Assembly (NCBI RefSeq): GCF_047948215.1
Contig: NC_134455.1
Coordinates: 304,376,147 to 304,440,146, forward strand
Source: Lycorma delicatula
Taxonomy: Eukaryota; Arthropoda; Insecta; Hemiptera; Fulgoridae
DNA length: 64,000 nucleotides
Direction of reading: 5' to 3'
Both the position numbers and the translations under genes were made by a program. The notes below the pieces were generated by a model. It ran no database searches, was not told where the DNA came from, and worked only from the letters and a program-made list of their open reading frames with translations. This document shows, one piece after another, positions 37,201 through 48,599 of this stretch; position 1 is the first letter of the stretch, and each line of letters starts with the position of its first letter.

Positions 37201-40200
37201 ATATAATATTTCTTTAAAAGTAATTATTTTCATTGTACAGTTAGTCCTTATATTGAACTGAGAGGAGTATTTCTAGTAGAACTGAATATCACTAGCAATC
37301 GATGGGCTTTGCCTGCTGATATATAGTATTCGACTCACTAAAAAAGTCATTGGAATTCATTTCTCTTTTACATTTATTAATAAGCTTTTGTTTATTATTC
37401 TTGAATACGGTTAAATTATATTCAGCAGTAATTGTGATTCATACCAATTTACAAACGTTATTTATGGCCATTACAATAACATGAGGAAACTTACTATACT
37501 TTTATTTTATGAAGGTTCAAAAATAAAACCTCAATTGTTAAAACCGTAACTAATACGTTACATTTTATTTATGTTACAGAATTAGATTATAGTACCATAT
37601 ATTCAGGCATGTCAGTCCGACGGATGTTTCCATTTTTATGTAACAGTGGTCAAATGGAAGCAATCCTAGCGGGCTAGTGGTTGATGACTTAATAGTATGC
37701 AATATAACGGCCACTTTGTCTAAACTTCCATATTTTACGTCTCCTGACACGGGTGCTAACCCTTTTTTTGCTGCCTATTCTCGTAATACCTTCTCGTAAA
37801 ACAGACAGCAAAATTTGGGATTTTTTAGATGAAATCTTAACTCAACTTTATCCAAAAATAATTTTTATTGTAAAAAATGGAGAAATATTGTTAAGTAAAT
37901 TTTTGTTTTTATTTTTTAAATCGTTCTAAATATATAAAATTCAGTGAAAAAAAATAGATATTTTAATAGACTGGGAGAATTCTGTCTCTTACCCTGAAGA
38001 GTCTCGGCATGATTCTTTCATGCTCAAATACCGTTCAGACTTAATATTTTTCCCATGTTAGAAAATTATTCACATCTCACGATATTGTTTCTTATTTTAA
38101 AATAAATAAACTAAATATCTTACCTAGTTTATAAATAAGAATAGATAAATAGAAACTATTTACCTAGTTTGTATTTAATAAAAGTACAGCAAGACTGTAC
38201 AAAATATGCTTCTTAACGGAAAGGTTTTCAGTGTTTTAATAGCGTCAGTACATAAACATTAATCGTTTATTAAAAATATACTAATATGTATATTTCATAT
38301 ATATATTATCTTTTATTAATATGTAAAATATTAAATAATTTACTAATAATGCAACTGTCAAATTAGTGTTTAAGTTGTTTGTTATTTAAATATTCACATA
38401 AATACATACACTAGTCCACCAGTTAATCGATTTTTTTTAACTTTTTTTTTTTAATGAGATGTCATTAATGTACAACTATCTCTCTCGTTTCTATTATGCA
38501 GATTTTTTAATTATACGCCTTTTGAAATCGTCAATTTTTACAGGCTTTGTTTTGAATACATTATGTTGTAAGTAATACAAAAAATAATGGTTTATTTAAA
38601 TGTTTTTTTTTCAAAATGGTAAATTTAAATCATTTACCACATGTTCATCTTCCTATTTAAAAAAAGTTTGATTCGATATAGCGGATCCAAAATGGTGGAC
38701 AAAAGTTTCAAAAACATCATAAAGTAGTAATTTTGTAACTACGTAGATCCGCAGTTTTTTTTACCTTCTAGTATTCCTAAGTTTTGAAATATGAAGCCGT
38801 TTCCATAATTTAATATCACCCTTATAACTGTTAACGGGTAGGTATGTACATATCAGTTGAATGTAAATATTCTTTGATGTTAATTTAATACCTCATTACT
38901 TAAATTTATGGATTTACTGAAATAACGTTAGCTTGATAAATGGTTACTTAATAATTGCAACTTCAGTATTTATGAAATTATTAATATGTTGATAATACCT
39001 AAAATCCTATCTTTATAGTGATAATATTAAACGATACGATTTGGAAATAACAATTGATATACGTAAATTTTTTACTTATTCTTTGAAGATACGATTTAAA
39101 ATACTAAAATGATAAAAAACAAACAAAATGCAAGTTTTTTAAATGAATGATCAGGAGTGAAATAAACTGTGCCTTTATGATACGGTATAGTATCAAACAG
39201 AGAAAACTTTTTTTGGGAGCGTAGAGAACAGTAATCTTAAAATTTATCTATGAAAGTTAATGATATCTTACAGGATCAAAAATAGATAAATTTTCATAGT
39301 AATATATTTATTATTCGTTCAAACCTGTAAGGAAAGAAAATTTTTAAGACTTGTTCAATGTTGAGGATGTACTTCAATGTAATTACATTTCAGAACTCTA
39401 TGTTTGGCTCATGAATTTTTTACAATTTTAATTTTGTAGTAAATAACTGTAAATTTAATAAAATAACACCAACAGGTTAAATTTATGATCTAAAGTGAAA
39501 CATCTTCTTAATAAAATTAATATAAAACATAAAAAATGACGTTAACAACGTATCGTTTATTAATTAAAAATAAAGTTGGCTACGTTTAAAATTTAAATGA
39601 AATAAATGTCAGAATTAATTCCACATATAAAAAGTTACTTACTAAAAATGAATGCTTTTTAAAAATAAAGTTTAGAAGATAGCTAAAAATGAACTACTCA
39701 TCGAAAAATTCTGATTGTATAGTAATGGTAAAAAATCACAATTAAACTGTGTATTATTGGGATCTTTAATTTATCCACAGCAAAGATTTTTCTAGAACAT
39801 TTCTGTCATAAGTAAAAGATAAAACAAACGGAAAGTTATAGTTTCGATTTTATTTTCTTCAGATTTACATCTCTACTGTATTTACTATGTATATATAACT
39901 GATGTTTTTTGCAACTGCTCAAAATCCTCAGAATAGCTTTGTAGATTTGCTTTATTAGTCGGAAGAAAAAGTTTATTTTAGGAAAATTTTAAGTTAAATT
40001 AGGATACAAAGATATAAATTTACATGTAATCGATTCTCATGTATGAATAAAGCAATAATGAATCTACTAACAGATGTGTGACATTGAAGACCTATTAAAA
40101 AAACTGTTTGATCATAAAGAAGCAAATTATTTAGTAACTTTTAGGATATATTTATAAAGAAAAAAAAAATTGAATAACATATTAAAGAAAAATCGTATAA

Positions 40201-41718
40201 AACATTCGTTGACAAAAGTTATGAACAATTCTTCATACCGAAGTGTGGTAATTAGTATGTATTCTTTTAAGTCATTAATTTTACTGCTACCTATTCAAGC
40301 AACTAAAGAATATTTTTATAAAATTTAACCCTATATTAATAAAATCCAGGAGCTGAATTTAAAATATTATTTGAAAAAATATTTTATTTTTGATATAGTA
40401 GATATGGTATGAATAAAACGTAAACAATATAAGAAACATTAATTTTTTTTAGTTTGTAACATTATAAAACTAGTTAATATTTAGTTTTTTGAAAAGTCAG
40501 ATAAATAATGTGTCTCACTTTCATTATATGGTTGAATTCCTAATAATTTCTTAGTATAGTAAAATACTATCTTATTTTGAAGAAATTGCACTAGACTGAT
40601 AAAATTAACTTCTCCATTTATTTCCGTTCTGCGCTAATATTTTAATTTTAAAGTGTATTTTTATTCTTCATATTTTTATTAAGTATCCTATTTTGTCTCT
40701 TTCTTCAGATTTACTTTCTACTACTATTATTAAATTGTCCCTAGGTAGCTTTAGAACTACCATGTTCTTCTATTAATAAACATTTTCTAGGGGAATCTTT
40801 GATTTCTGATTGGTCTTAAAACCTCTTTATTTCAAACTTTTTAAGTTCCTTTGATTATTAAAATTCTTCTACAGCACCAAATTTCCATGTAGTATATGCT
40901 TTATCTTTATGACTTTCGATTTTTTTTCTATTATTTTATGCTGATTACAAAACCGTAAATATGGCATAACTGTCCCAAACGTAGAAAAAGTAAGAAGAAT
41001 TATTTTATTAATAACTCCTAAGGCGTTAAATTTAATAGGGGTTGGAAAAGGGTAAGGAGCTGGAAGTATGATATATATTTCCTTCAGGAAGAAAGCTAAA
41101 CTTACGAAAGGGATTTTTCAATCACCTCTACGGAAATTAATAGGGTTATAATGTATATATTAAAATAAAAAGTCATGGAAACAAAAAAAAAAAAACATTT
41201 AGGGAAGTTTCCTTTGGGATTAGGTAACTATTCCAAAGATATATTTCTTCAATTCATCCCTAAGGGAGTGAAAATGAGCCAAAGGAATTCATATCGTTTA
41301 TTTTTTATGTAAAACTTTCTCACTAATCTCCACATTTCTGGATTAGAAACTAAAATTAAATTTTAATAGTTATTGCTTAAATTGATTTTTAAGAGAATAA
41401 AGAAAATTCCCTAAGGAGTCAAAAACAGAATTACTAAGCTTAGATATTCATTTTTTTCCGTGTGAAGAGCAAATTATTTCACTAGTATAATATCAACAAA
41501 AAAAAATGTGTGGAACATTCTAAGACAATTGAGAGGGAAATTTTAATTGAATATCTTGAATATAAAATTTAAAATATTCATCTAATATTACGTTATATTT
41601 TAGTGCTTTAATCTATTATTGAAAATTTAGCAAATGAATATGAAAGTATATCTAGTATCATGCTTTCATTAAGCATAATACTACATGTAGTATTATTAAC
41701 AACATACAAGTATTTGTT

Positions 41719-41762
<44 letters not shown>

Positions 41763-42981
41763 CGCGCGGGTGCGTGTTTTTATATTAATATATACAAAAA
41801 TGTTGGTACGTATACACCTATATATATGTACCCACAAGTGGGAGAGAAGGGTGAAAAAGATAGATGCGAGTGATAGCTAACTTAGTGGTGGGAAGTGGGT
41901 AGTAGCGCCTGAGTACTCGCGTACGTGTTGGGTATATACGAGTTGTTTACACTTGCAATTTACATTATTGCTCATTTCACGTAATACCTAAGAAGGGAGA
42001 CCTTCATCGTTATTATTATTATTATAATCATCATCGTCATTATCATTCCATCAGAAGCAAAGTTGAATAATTTAATGTTAGATGGCTTATGTCTTGATAA
42101 TATGTTTGGTTGAAAATAGTCGTGAACAGAATGGAAGAGAAATGAATTCTACAAGAGGATAGATGTTTGTCCAGGATTGGTCAATATATCAGGTAACGTG
42201 TATCACACAACCTCTTCATAATTTGTGGGGAAACTCTCCGATGTCGCTAGGAATTATACTGCAGCATCAATAACAGTTGTGAAAAACGTTTGGACTGTAC
42301 GATGACACCTAGAAAAGTGTATAATTTATATAACTGGAAATGAGAAATATATAGGCGTGAAATACGATGTGCAGATTGCATATCTCTTTTAGTAATGACT
42401 CTCCTGCAGTTGCAAATGAAAACTACGCTCCTTATGAAAATATACCTCTGTCTTATTATGTTATTTAAATGGTCGTACCTACAAATTGGAATATTTTATA
42501 TTTTTAATTTAAACAGTTACTACAAAATTATACGAATTTTATTGGCAATATTTTATAAAACAACGTAACGAGATCTTCAAGAATTGTTGAGCCTCATTAA
42601 AATCATTATGGATGTTTAGTTTTTTCTATTCAATAACTATTCTTTTTATTTAGTTAACTTAATAGTAGCAAATTATAATCTTTAGCTTAACGGTTTTTCT
42701 TAATCATTTCTATTATCCTTTACATTGCCTTGCTTATATCCTTTAAAATGTTGAAAAAAGTAAATATAAAGATCTTAATCAGTCTTTCTGATTTTTTACA
42801 TTCTATTTTATTTACTCAGATACTCAACTCATGAATGTAAATCTGAGCCTATTAAAATAGAACATTAAATTTTTTTTTTTTTAAATTGATGAACTCTTTT
42901 ATCATATCAGATTTCTGACCAGAAGTTAAAAAATATTGGAGAGATCTGGAACTAAAGCTTCAGATAGTACAACACTTTATA
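31241..42981. other. 11.7 kb of AT-rich DNA with almost no recognisable features
   Basis: I found no transposon ends, SINE boxes, protein motifs or long repeats beyond simple sequence. The open frames here (for example 31928-32334 and 33174-33431) are low-complexity. Slightly less AT-rich stretches at 36650-37200 and 41850-42420 have no assignable content. Confidence 0.5.
41724..41768. repeat. (TG)n microsatellite
   Basis: About 16 TG units followed by a tatgtgtgcgcgcgggtgcg degenerate end. Confidence 0.95.
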
Positions 42982-43109
42982 TACAGAGTGGCCGGGAAGT
43001 CACCGTACCCACTAAAGTTAGGACTAAAAATTTGTAATGAGTTATAAATGAAAAATGCGATATAATGAATTATTTTATTTACTCAATTGAACTGTCCAGT
43101 TTATTAATT

Positions 43110-44105
43110 TTAACTGTCCAGTGAGTCTGTGTGTTCGTTCTCACGTTACAACTTTTTTTTTTACCTCTAGGATTATCGTTAGGTATTGCTTCAGAGGATG
43201 AGACGAATGATTTGTAGTGTATGTATAATGCCATGCCTGACCGGGATTCGAACCCGGGACCTCCAGATGAAAGGCCAAGAAGCTACTACAAACGTCACGG
43301 AGGCCGGCAAATGAGGACGTTCACAATTCGCATGCATAATTTCATACGTCACCACGTCCTCTGTGACAAGCGACGGAGCATTTCTGGTGTTACGTTACGG
43401 AAGGCGTCCCTCACAGCGTCATGCAATTCTTCATTTGTGGTGTAGCGACGTGCGGATACGTGTGGCTTGATAATCCTCCATATTGAACTGTCTGGTGTGA
43501 TAAGATCAGGACTTCGTGGTGGCCATGATAACGAAGCTGGTAACGCTGGAGTACTGCGGCCAATCCAAAGACCTGGAAATTTTTCATTCAGAAACCCGCG
43601 GACTAATCGAGCAAAATGTGCAGGTGCTCCATTCTGCTGTAACCATACTCGTTCCATGATATCCTTCGCCTGAAGCTGTGGTATTAACCGTGCCTCCAAC
43701 ATCTCTAAATAAGCCTGTACATTCACTGGCTCTTCAAAAAAATAAGGTGCAAACAAATGATGAGTTGTCATTCCAACCCAGATCATGGCGAGCGGTGGAT
43801 TTGTTTCCGAGTCTGTCGCGTAATAAAGATTTATTTCGCCCAAAATAACACATTTCTGGCACGCAAACTGGGATAAATTTCACATTCGTCAGTAAAGAGC
43901 ACCTTTCCCAGGTGAACTACAGCGGGAATTTTTTTAATAAAGCCCGGTAGAATGCAGCGCGACCTTCCATGTCTGCATCTGACAGTTCATTGATGAACAT
44001 TGGACGAAATGGCCTAACATTCAAGTCCTTTTTCATATAGTCTTGCATTGTCAGTATACGAAGTTCAACTGACCATTTACAAGTTGATTTCATTGGGTAT
44101 TGTTC
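43110..44105 (-). pseudogene. Mariner-like DDE transposase, broken by SINE and frameshifts
   Basis: From 44105 down: LNVRPFRPMFINELSDADME (near 43985-44040), then a stop. A different frame carries KVLFTDECEIYPS (first catalytic Asp intact, near 43888). Another shift leads into the long open stretch 43349-43843 (164 codons). There QQNGAPAH replaces the conserved QQDGAPAH, so the second catalytic Asp is Asn (codon 43631-43633, residue 71). The third Asp in ITPDSSIW is kept, and RNVTPEMLRRLSQRTW follows. After the SINE the ending HTDSLDS and a stop are found at 43110-43133. Three independent lesions make it inactive. Confidence 0.85.
43153..43307 (-). mobile_element. SINE family B inserted in the transposase ORF
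   Basis: On the minus strand it begins ggcctccgtgacg, has gcttcttggcctttcatctg and the perfect T-arm gaggtcccgggttcgaatcc, and ends ctctgaagcaatacctaac, a diverged aggctaaa and a 10-nt A-tail (43153-43162 as T). Flanks acgttacaact (43143-43153) and acgttcacaatt (43318-43329) may be a diverged TSD with a few extra bases at the 5' side. Confidence 0.85.
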
Positions 44106-44217
44106 AATAGAAACTGTAACAGCAGCACAAGTAGTATGAAAACTTCAGGTTCTGCGTCAGGCCGACCAGTCCTGAGCACGGGCCACTGACGCAGAACTTG
44201 AGGTTTCTTCTCACGGA

Positions 44218-44403
44218 GAGCACTGCCACTTTTCAGTTAAATTCTCACCATGCAAGCGTCTCTCTACTGCAAAAAGCATACCAAAACGCGACTCTGTTTT
44301 TTTTCAATAATAGATCAATCATTGTCTTCAATAAATTGATCCAGAACCCGAGGTTCAGAGCACTGCCACTTTCCAGTTAAATTCTCACCATGCAAGCGTC
44401 TCT
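44218..44403. repeat. 46-bp direct repeat, copies 140 bp apart
   Basis: gagcactgccacttt(t/c)cag with the following ttaaattctcaccatgcaag occurs at 44218-44263 and 44358-44403 with about one difference. The copies lie where the transposase N-terminus would be expected and may reflect a local duplication of it. Confidence 0.85.
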
Positions 44404-44590
44404 TTTCACGGGTACTAATTAGTCGAGAACCTCAGGTAAGATCGAGCGCCAATTTTAAATCCAAAAATCTTAAATAAGGGCGTTCTCGAAAACGGTGCGT
44501 CCTAGCCCAATTCTAACGCGATTTTGAAAGGCTTTACATTACAGCAACTTTCCAATTTTTTTGAATTGATTGGTGCTAGTTTCATTCTCT

Positions 44591-45286
44591 CAAGTCCACT
44601 CGTTCTCGATACACCCTTTTCACAACATTTTTTGAAATTGGTGCTTAAATAAAATGAAAATGTGTTTTTTACCACACGGTTAACAGTTTTAATCACTTTT
44701 AAATTAAATTTAAAATCGGACATCATTACGTTCAGAGAAAGCAGAAAAGATTTCTACTTATGAAGGTTGATTAATTACTTTGCCGGTTAATGGTGAGTAA
44801 GCCACTACATTTTCATATATTAATAAACAATATGTGATTGTATTTGGTTTAAAATTCTCTTCAACTTCAATATTAATTTTCAAATCAATAACGCCCATTT
44901 TTATTGCTTCTTCCTGTCGTGAACAATCAATCACGTACAAGGGATATTTGTTTTTATAATCTGGAAACTTATATGGCGAATTGGTCAATTTATAATACAA
45001 TTGTTTAAACACTAGTTTTCGCTAAAAGTAGTGATGACCAAACATGATAATAAAATTTACACAATCATGGTGTTATTAGCCATCTCATCAATAAATCTAC
45101 AACCTCCATCACCCATCATCCCGCTTTCGCTGAAAGTAATGATGCCCGATTTTTTCAAAACATATAAATTTAAAAGTGACTAAAACTGTTAACCGAGTGG
45201 TAAAAATCACATTTCATTTTATTTCATCATCAAATACAAAAATATTGTGAGAAAAGGGCGTTTCTATAAAATGGCTGGACTTGGGA
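44591..45286. repeat. Inverted repeat pair flanking a small ORF
   Basis: 44591-44743 (read on minus) and 45123-45286 (read on plus) are copies of the same sequence at roughly 80% identity. Both contain aacgtaatgatgtccgattt or its variant, then aaaactgttaaccg.gtggt, acatttcattttattt, and ttgtgaaaaggg. The arms face each other across 379 bp that hold the reading frame at 44758-45012. A further partial direct copy (ttcgctaaaagtagtgatga) starts at 45016. Whether these are terminal repeats of an element or an inverted duplication is not clear. Confidence 0.75.
44758..45012 (-). CDS. Small capsid-like ORF fragment (84 codons), possibly from an integrated virus-like element
   Basis: Unlike the accidental frames around it, this open stretch has balanced protein composition: a PLYVIDCSRQEEA segment in the middle (residues about 24-36), a DLKINIEVEE strand and a C-terminal YSPLTGKV. 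From memory this pattern resembles the C-terminal part of uncharacterised proteins in insect genomes that may derive from Polinton/Maverick-like or other virus-like elements. I cannot confirm this without a search. No upstream partner frame is seen, so it is at best a fragment. It lies between inverted repeats. Confidence 0.35.
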   Translation of the reverse strand: MFKQLYYKLTNSPYKFPDYKNKYPLYVIDCSRQEEAIKMGVIDLKINIEVEENFKPNTITYCLLIYENVVAYSPLTGKVINQPS

Positions 45287-45660
45287 AAAGTTTAAATTAT
45301 TCATCTACAAACCATAAATTACTAAATTTAGTGGATTTGAACCCTATGAAACGATTTTATATAAATTATTTTGGGTCTTCAAATTTGGCCTACCAAAATA
45401 TTCTATCAATTCTAAAATATATTTGCAAAAATGTCTAATATTTTCGATAAATTGAAAAGTTTAAATTATTCATCTACAAACCATAAATTACTAAATCTAA
45501 TGGATTTTGTACCCTTTGAAACGGGTTTATATGAATTATTTTGTTCCAAAAAATTTTTTAGATTCTTTAAGTAAATCTAGCGGATTTCTACCCTTTGGAT
45601 TCACTTTATATAGGATATTTTGTTGGGCCAAATTCGGCCCGACTAATTGAAAAGTTTAAA
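45247..45660 (+). repeat. Diverged direct-repeat module, three copies plus a fourth motif
   Basis: gaaaagtttaaattattcat with the following ctacaaaccataaattactaaat occurs at 45285 and 45454 (offset 169). A third shorter version is at 45649 and the initial motif recurs at 45924. After each of the first two comes a related ggattt..accct..gaaacg..ttatat.aattattttg segment, and a third version of that segment starts near 45575. In frame the copies read K(S/)LNYSSTNHKLLNL, so a duplicated coding exon or gene fragment is possible. Not matched to a family. Confidence 0.65.
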
Positions 45661-45661
45661 T

Positions 45662-45913
45662 CTAACCAGAAATTACTAAATTTAATTGATTTTTATTAAC
45701 TACATATATAGTGTTTGGCCCATCGGAATTCCGAGGAGCCAAAGTTTCTGCATAAATAGTGTTTGACCCATCGGTATTCGAGCCAATTAATTCTTTAGAT
45801 TCTTTATTTTGAATCCAATTTCTAAATCGTTTCCCATATAGACGATTCTTTGTATATGGAATCGCTTTATTATTGTTTAAAATGTTAATTTTAAATATAA
45901 TATAAAATAGCAA
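45662..45913 (-). CDS. Unassigned 83-codon open frame with internal duplication
   Basis: The frame reads KRFRNWIQNKESKELIG and then two similar units around SNTIYAETLAPR and PNTIYVVNKNQ. The DNA shows a matching near-direct repeat of atagtgtttg(g/a)cccatcgg at about 45708 and 45757. Composition is more protein-like than surrounding frames, but I do not recognise it. It could be another piece of the element around 44.5-45.9 kb. Confidence 0.25.
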   Translation of the reverse strand: MLFYIIFKINILNNNKAIPYTKNRLYGKRFRNWIQNKESKELIGSNTDGSNTIYAETLAPRNSDGPNTIYVVNKNQLNLVISG

Positions 45914-46128
45914 AAATGTAATTGAAAAGTTTAAATATAACCATTCATATGGGGAAATATAGTGGGTGAATACGGGCTGGGCAAAAGGAATGAAAGAGGG
46001 ACCGACTTATAGAGTTTTGCACGTAGTATAATTTAGTAATTGCCAACACCCAATTTAAAAATCATAATAGAAGAATATACACTTGGAAAAAGCCAGGCGA
46101 TACTGCAAGGTATCAGATAGATTATATC

Positions 46129-48123
46129 ATGGTTAAGCAAAGATTTAGAAATCAACTCGTGAACTGCAAAACTTACCCTGGAGCAGAAATTGATAGCGAC
46201 CATAATTTGGTGATAATGAAATGTAGATTGGGGTTTAAAAACCTGAAGAAAAGGTGTCAGATGAATCGGTGGAATTTAGAGAAGCTTAAGGAAGAGGAGG
46301 TAAAGAAGATTTTTGAGGAGGACATCGCAAGAGGTCTGAGTAAAAAAGATAAGGTAGAAAATGTAGAAGAAGAATGGGAGAATGTTAAAAAGGAAATTCT
46401 TAAATCAGCAGAAGCAAACTTAGGCGGAATAAAGAGAACTGGTAGAAAACATTGGGTTTCAGACGATATATTGCAGCTGATGGATGAACGTAGAAAATAT
46501 GCTAGTGATGAAGAAAGTAAAAGGAACTATCGGCAATTAAGAAATGCTCTAAACAGGAAGTGCAAACTGGCGAAAGAAGAGTGGATTAAAGAAAAGTGTT
46601 CAGAAGTGGAAAGAGAAATGAACATTGGTAAAATAAACGGAGCATACAAGAAAGTTAAGGAAAATTTTGGGGTACATAAATTAAAATCTAATAATGTGTT
46701 AAACAAAGATGGTACACCGATATATAATACGAAAGGTAAAGTCGATAGATGGGTGAAATATACTGAAGAGTTATACGGAGGAAATGAATTAGAAAATGGT
46801 TTTATAGAGGAAGAAGAGGAAGTTGAGGAGGGTGAAATGGGAGAAACAATACTGAGATCTGAATTTAAGAGAGCATTAAAAGATTTAAATGGCAGAAAGG
46901 CTCCTGGAATAGACGGAATACCTGTAGAATTACTGCGCAGTGCAGGTGAGGAAGCGATTGATAGATTATACAAACTGATGTGTAATATTTATGAAAAAGG
47001 GGAAGTTCCGCCAGACTTCAAAAAAAGTGTTATAGTAATGATACCAAAGAAAGCAGGGGCAGATAAAAGTGAAGAATATAGAACAATTAGTTTAACTAGT
47101 CATGCATCAAAAATCTTAACTAGAATTCTATACAGAAGAACTGAGAGGAGAGTGGAGGAAGTGTTAGGAGAAGACCAATTTGGTTTCAGGAAAAGTATAG
47201 GGACAAGGGAAGCAATTTTAGGCCTCAGATTAATAGTAGAAGGAAGATTAAAGAAAAACAAACCAACATACTTGGCGTTTATAAACCTAGAAAAGGCATT
47301 CGATAACGTAGACTGGAATAAAATGTTCACCATTTTAAAAAAATTAGGGTTCAAATACAGAGATAGAAGAACAATTGATAACATGTACAGGAACCAAACA
47401 GCAACAGTAGCAATTGAAGAACATAAGAAAGAAGCCGTAATAAGAAAGGGAGTCCGACAAGGGTGTTCCCTGTCTCCGTTACTTTTTAATATTTACATGA
47501 AACTAGCAGTTAATGATGTTAAAGAACAATTTAGATTCGGAGTAACAGTACAAGGTGAAAAGATAAAGATGCTACGATTTGCTGATGATATAGTAATTCT
47601 AGCCGAGAATAAAAAGGATTTAGAAGAAACAATGAACGGCATAGATGAAGTCCTACGCAAGAACTATCGCATGAAAATAAACAAGAACAAAACAGAAGTA
47701 ATGAAATGTAGTAGAAATAACAAAGCTGGCCCACTGAATGTGAAAATAGGAGGAGAAAATATTATGGAGGTAGAAGAATTTTGTTATTTGGGAAGTAGAA
47801 TTACTAAAGATGGACGAAGCAGGAGCGACATAAAATGCCGAATAACACAAGCTAAACGAGCCTTCAGTAAGAAATATAAGTTGTTTACATCAAAAATTAA
47901 TTTAAATGTCAGGAAAAGATTTTTGAAAGTGTATGTTTGGAGTGTCGTTTTATATGGAAGTGAAACTTGGACAATCGGAGTATCTGAGAAGAAAAGGTTA
48001 GAAGCTTTTGAAATGTGGTGCTATAGGAGAATGTTAAAAATCAGATGGGTGGATAAAGTGACAAATGAGGAGGTATTGCGGCAAATAGATGAAGAAAGAA
48101 GCATTTGGAAAAAATATAGTTAA
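46129..48123 (+). pseudogene. RTE LINE endonuclease/reverse transcriptase ORF (664 codons, inactive)
   Basis: Encodes the end of the AP-endonuclease (SDHNLVIM near residue 24), a lysine-rich linker, then RT motifs in order: KAPGIDGIPVELL (about residue 256), YRTISLTSHASKIL, EDQFGFRKSIGTREAI (about 348), motif A FINLEKAFDNVDW, VRQGCSLSPLLF (442) and FADD (484-487), YLGS and a Trp-rich thumb (WSVVLYGSETWTIG). In motif A the usual first Asp is Asn386 (aac at 47284-47286), which should abolish catalysis. The listed Met is internal; the true start lay upstream. An extra A in an A-run near 48110-48117 shifts the frame, giving KKYS and a stop; the correct C-terminus continues in the next frame (48089-48343). 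Confidence 0.9.
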
Positions 48124-48343
48124 TAGAAGAGACAGACTTATAGGCCACATACTAAGGCATCCTGGAATAGTCGCTTTAATTTTGGAAGGACAGGTAGAAG
48201 GGAAAAATTGTGTAGGCAGGCCACGTTTGGAATATGTAAAACAAATTGTTAGGGATGTAGGATGTAGAGGGTATACTGAAATGAAACGACTAGCACTAGA
48301 TAGGGAATCTTGGAGAGCTGCATCAAACCAGTCAAATGACTGA
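48100..48343 (+). pseudogene. Frameshifted C-terminus of the same RTE ORF
   Basis: Continues the LINE protein in the +1 frame: RRDRLIGHILRHPGIVALIL, GRPRLEYVKQIV, and LALDRESWRAASNQSND with the stop in tcaaatgactga. The GRPR...DR..WR ending is characteristic of the RTE/BovB group. The copy at 56.1-56.7 kb lacks the extra A and reads through this junction, which shows the shift is a mutation in this copy. Confidence 0.88.
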
Positions 48344-48356
48344 AGACAAAAAAAAA

Positions 48357-48432
48357 AAAATATATACACATAAAATATAAAGTATGTATACATATATATA
48401 TATACAGTATGTATATATATATATATTGTATA
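48357..48432. repeat. (TA)n-rich simple repeat after the LINE tail
   Basis: Interrupted TA/TG tracts directly downstream of the RTE 3' end. RTE elements often end in or next to such microsatellites. Confidence 0.85.
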
Positions 48433-48574
48433 CCCGCTCTTTATACGTTTACAAGGTGGATTTTTAAGGGTTATTTGAGAGTACAATGTGCGATATACAT
48501 TATGTATAAATATACTCGTATAAGAGCCTACAGGAATCGTTAAAATATAGGGCAACGCTCTTTTATCGGTCGGA

Positions 48575-48586
48575 GGGGGGGGGGGG
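48575..48586. repeat. G12 homopolymer
   Basis: Twelve consecutive G on the plus strand, unusual in this AT-rich DNA, next to the 3' end of the following LINE. Confidence 0.9.
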
Positions 48587-48599
48587 AAGTTTAACGTTG

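Larger units (their letters stand above)
42982..44130 (-). mobile_element. Mariner-superfamily transposon, minus strand, 5' end lost
   Basis: A 3' terminus cagagtggccgggaagtcac (42984-43003) adjoins TA (42982-42983) and looks like a terminal inverted repeat. Reading on the minus strand from about 44130, the transposase region runs down to a stop at 43110-43112. No matching opposite terminus is present at 44.1-44.5 kb, so the 5' end is truncated or rearranged. The SINE at 43153-43307 splits the coding region 11 codons before its stop. Confidence 0.75.
45950..48356 (+). mobile_element. RTE-type LINE, 5'-truncated in the endonuclease
   Basis: The element begins inside the endonuclease (NIVGEYGLGKRNERGTDL at 45955-46010). 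One frame change follows, then the NLVIANTQF and YTWKKPGD motifs, and the long ORF. It ends with gactgaagac and a short A-run at 48343-48356, the abrupt simple 3' end usual for RTE elements. The same 3' part recurs at 56149-56703 at about 98% identity, so the family was active fairly recently. The next sequence is (TA)n. Confidence 0.85.

Noticed and set aside
32600..38710. Shared phrase about a caaaatgg.gg.caaa motif at 32.7 and 38.69 kb as a dispersed repeat
   Set aside because: Only a short match; flanks do not align by eye.
44502..44726. 74-codon minus-strand frame starting MMSDFKFN
   Set aside because: Lies in one arm of the inverted repeat; the other arm is broken in the equivalent frame, so coding is not supported.
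46527..48555. Minus-strand frames over the RTE ORF, up to 173 codons
   Set aside because: Antisense to a well-supported RT gene; Ser/Phe-rich as expected from the reverse of a Lys/Glu-rich frame.
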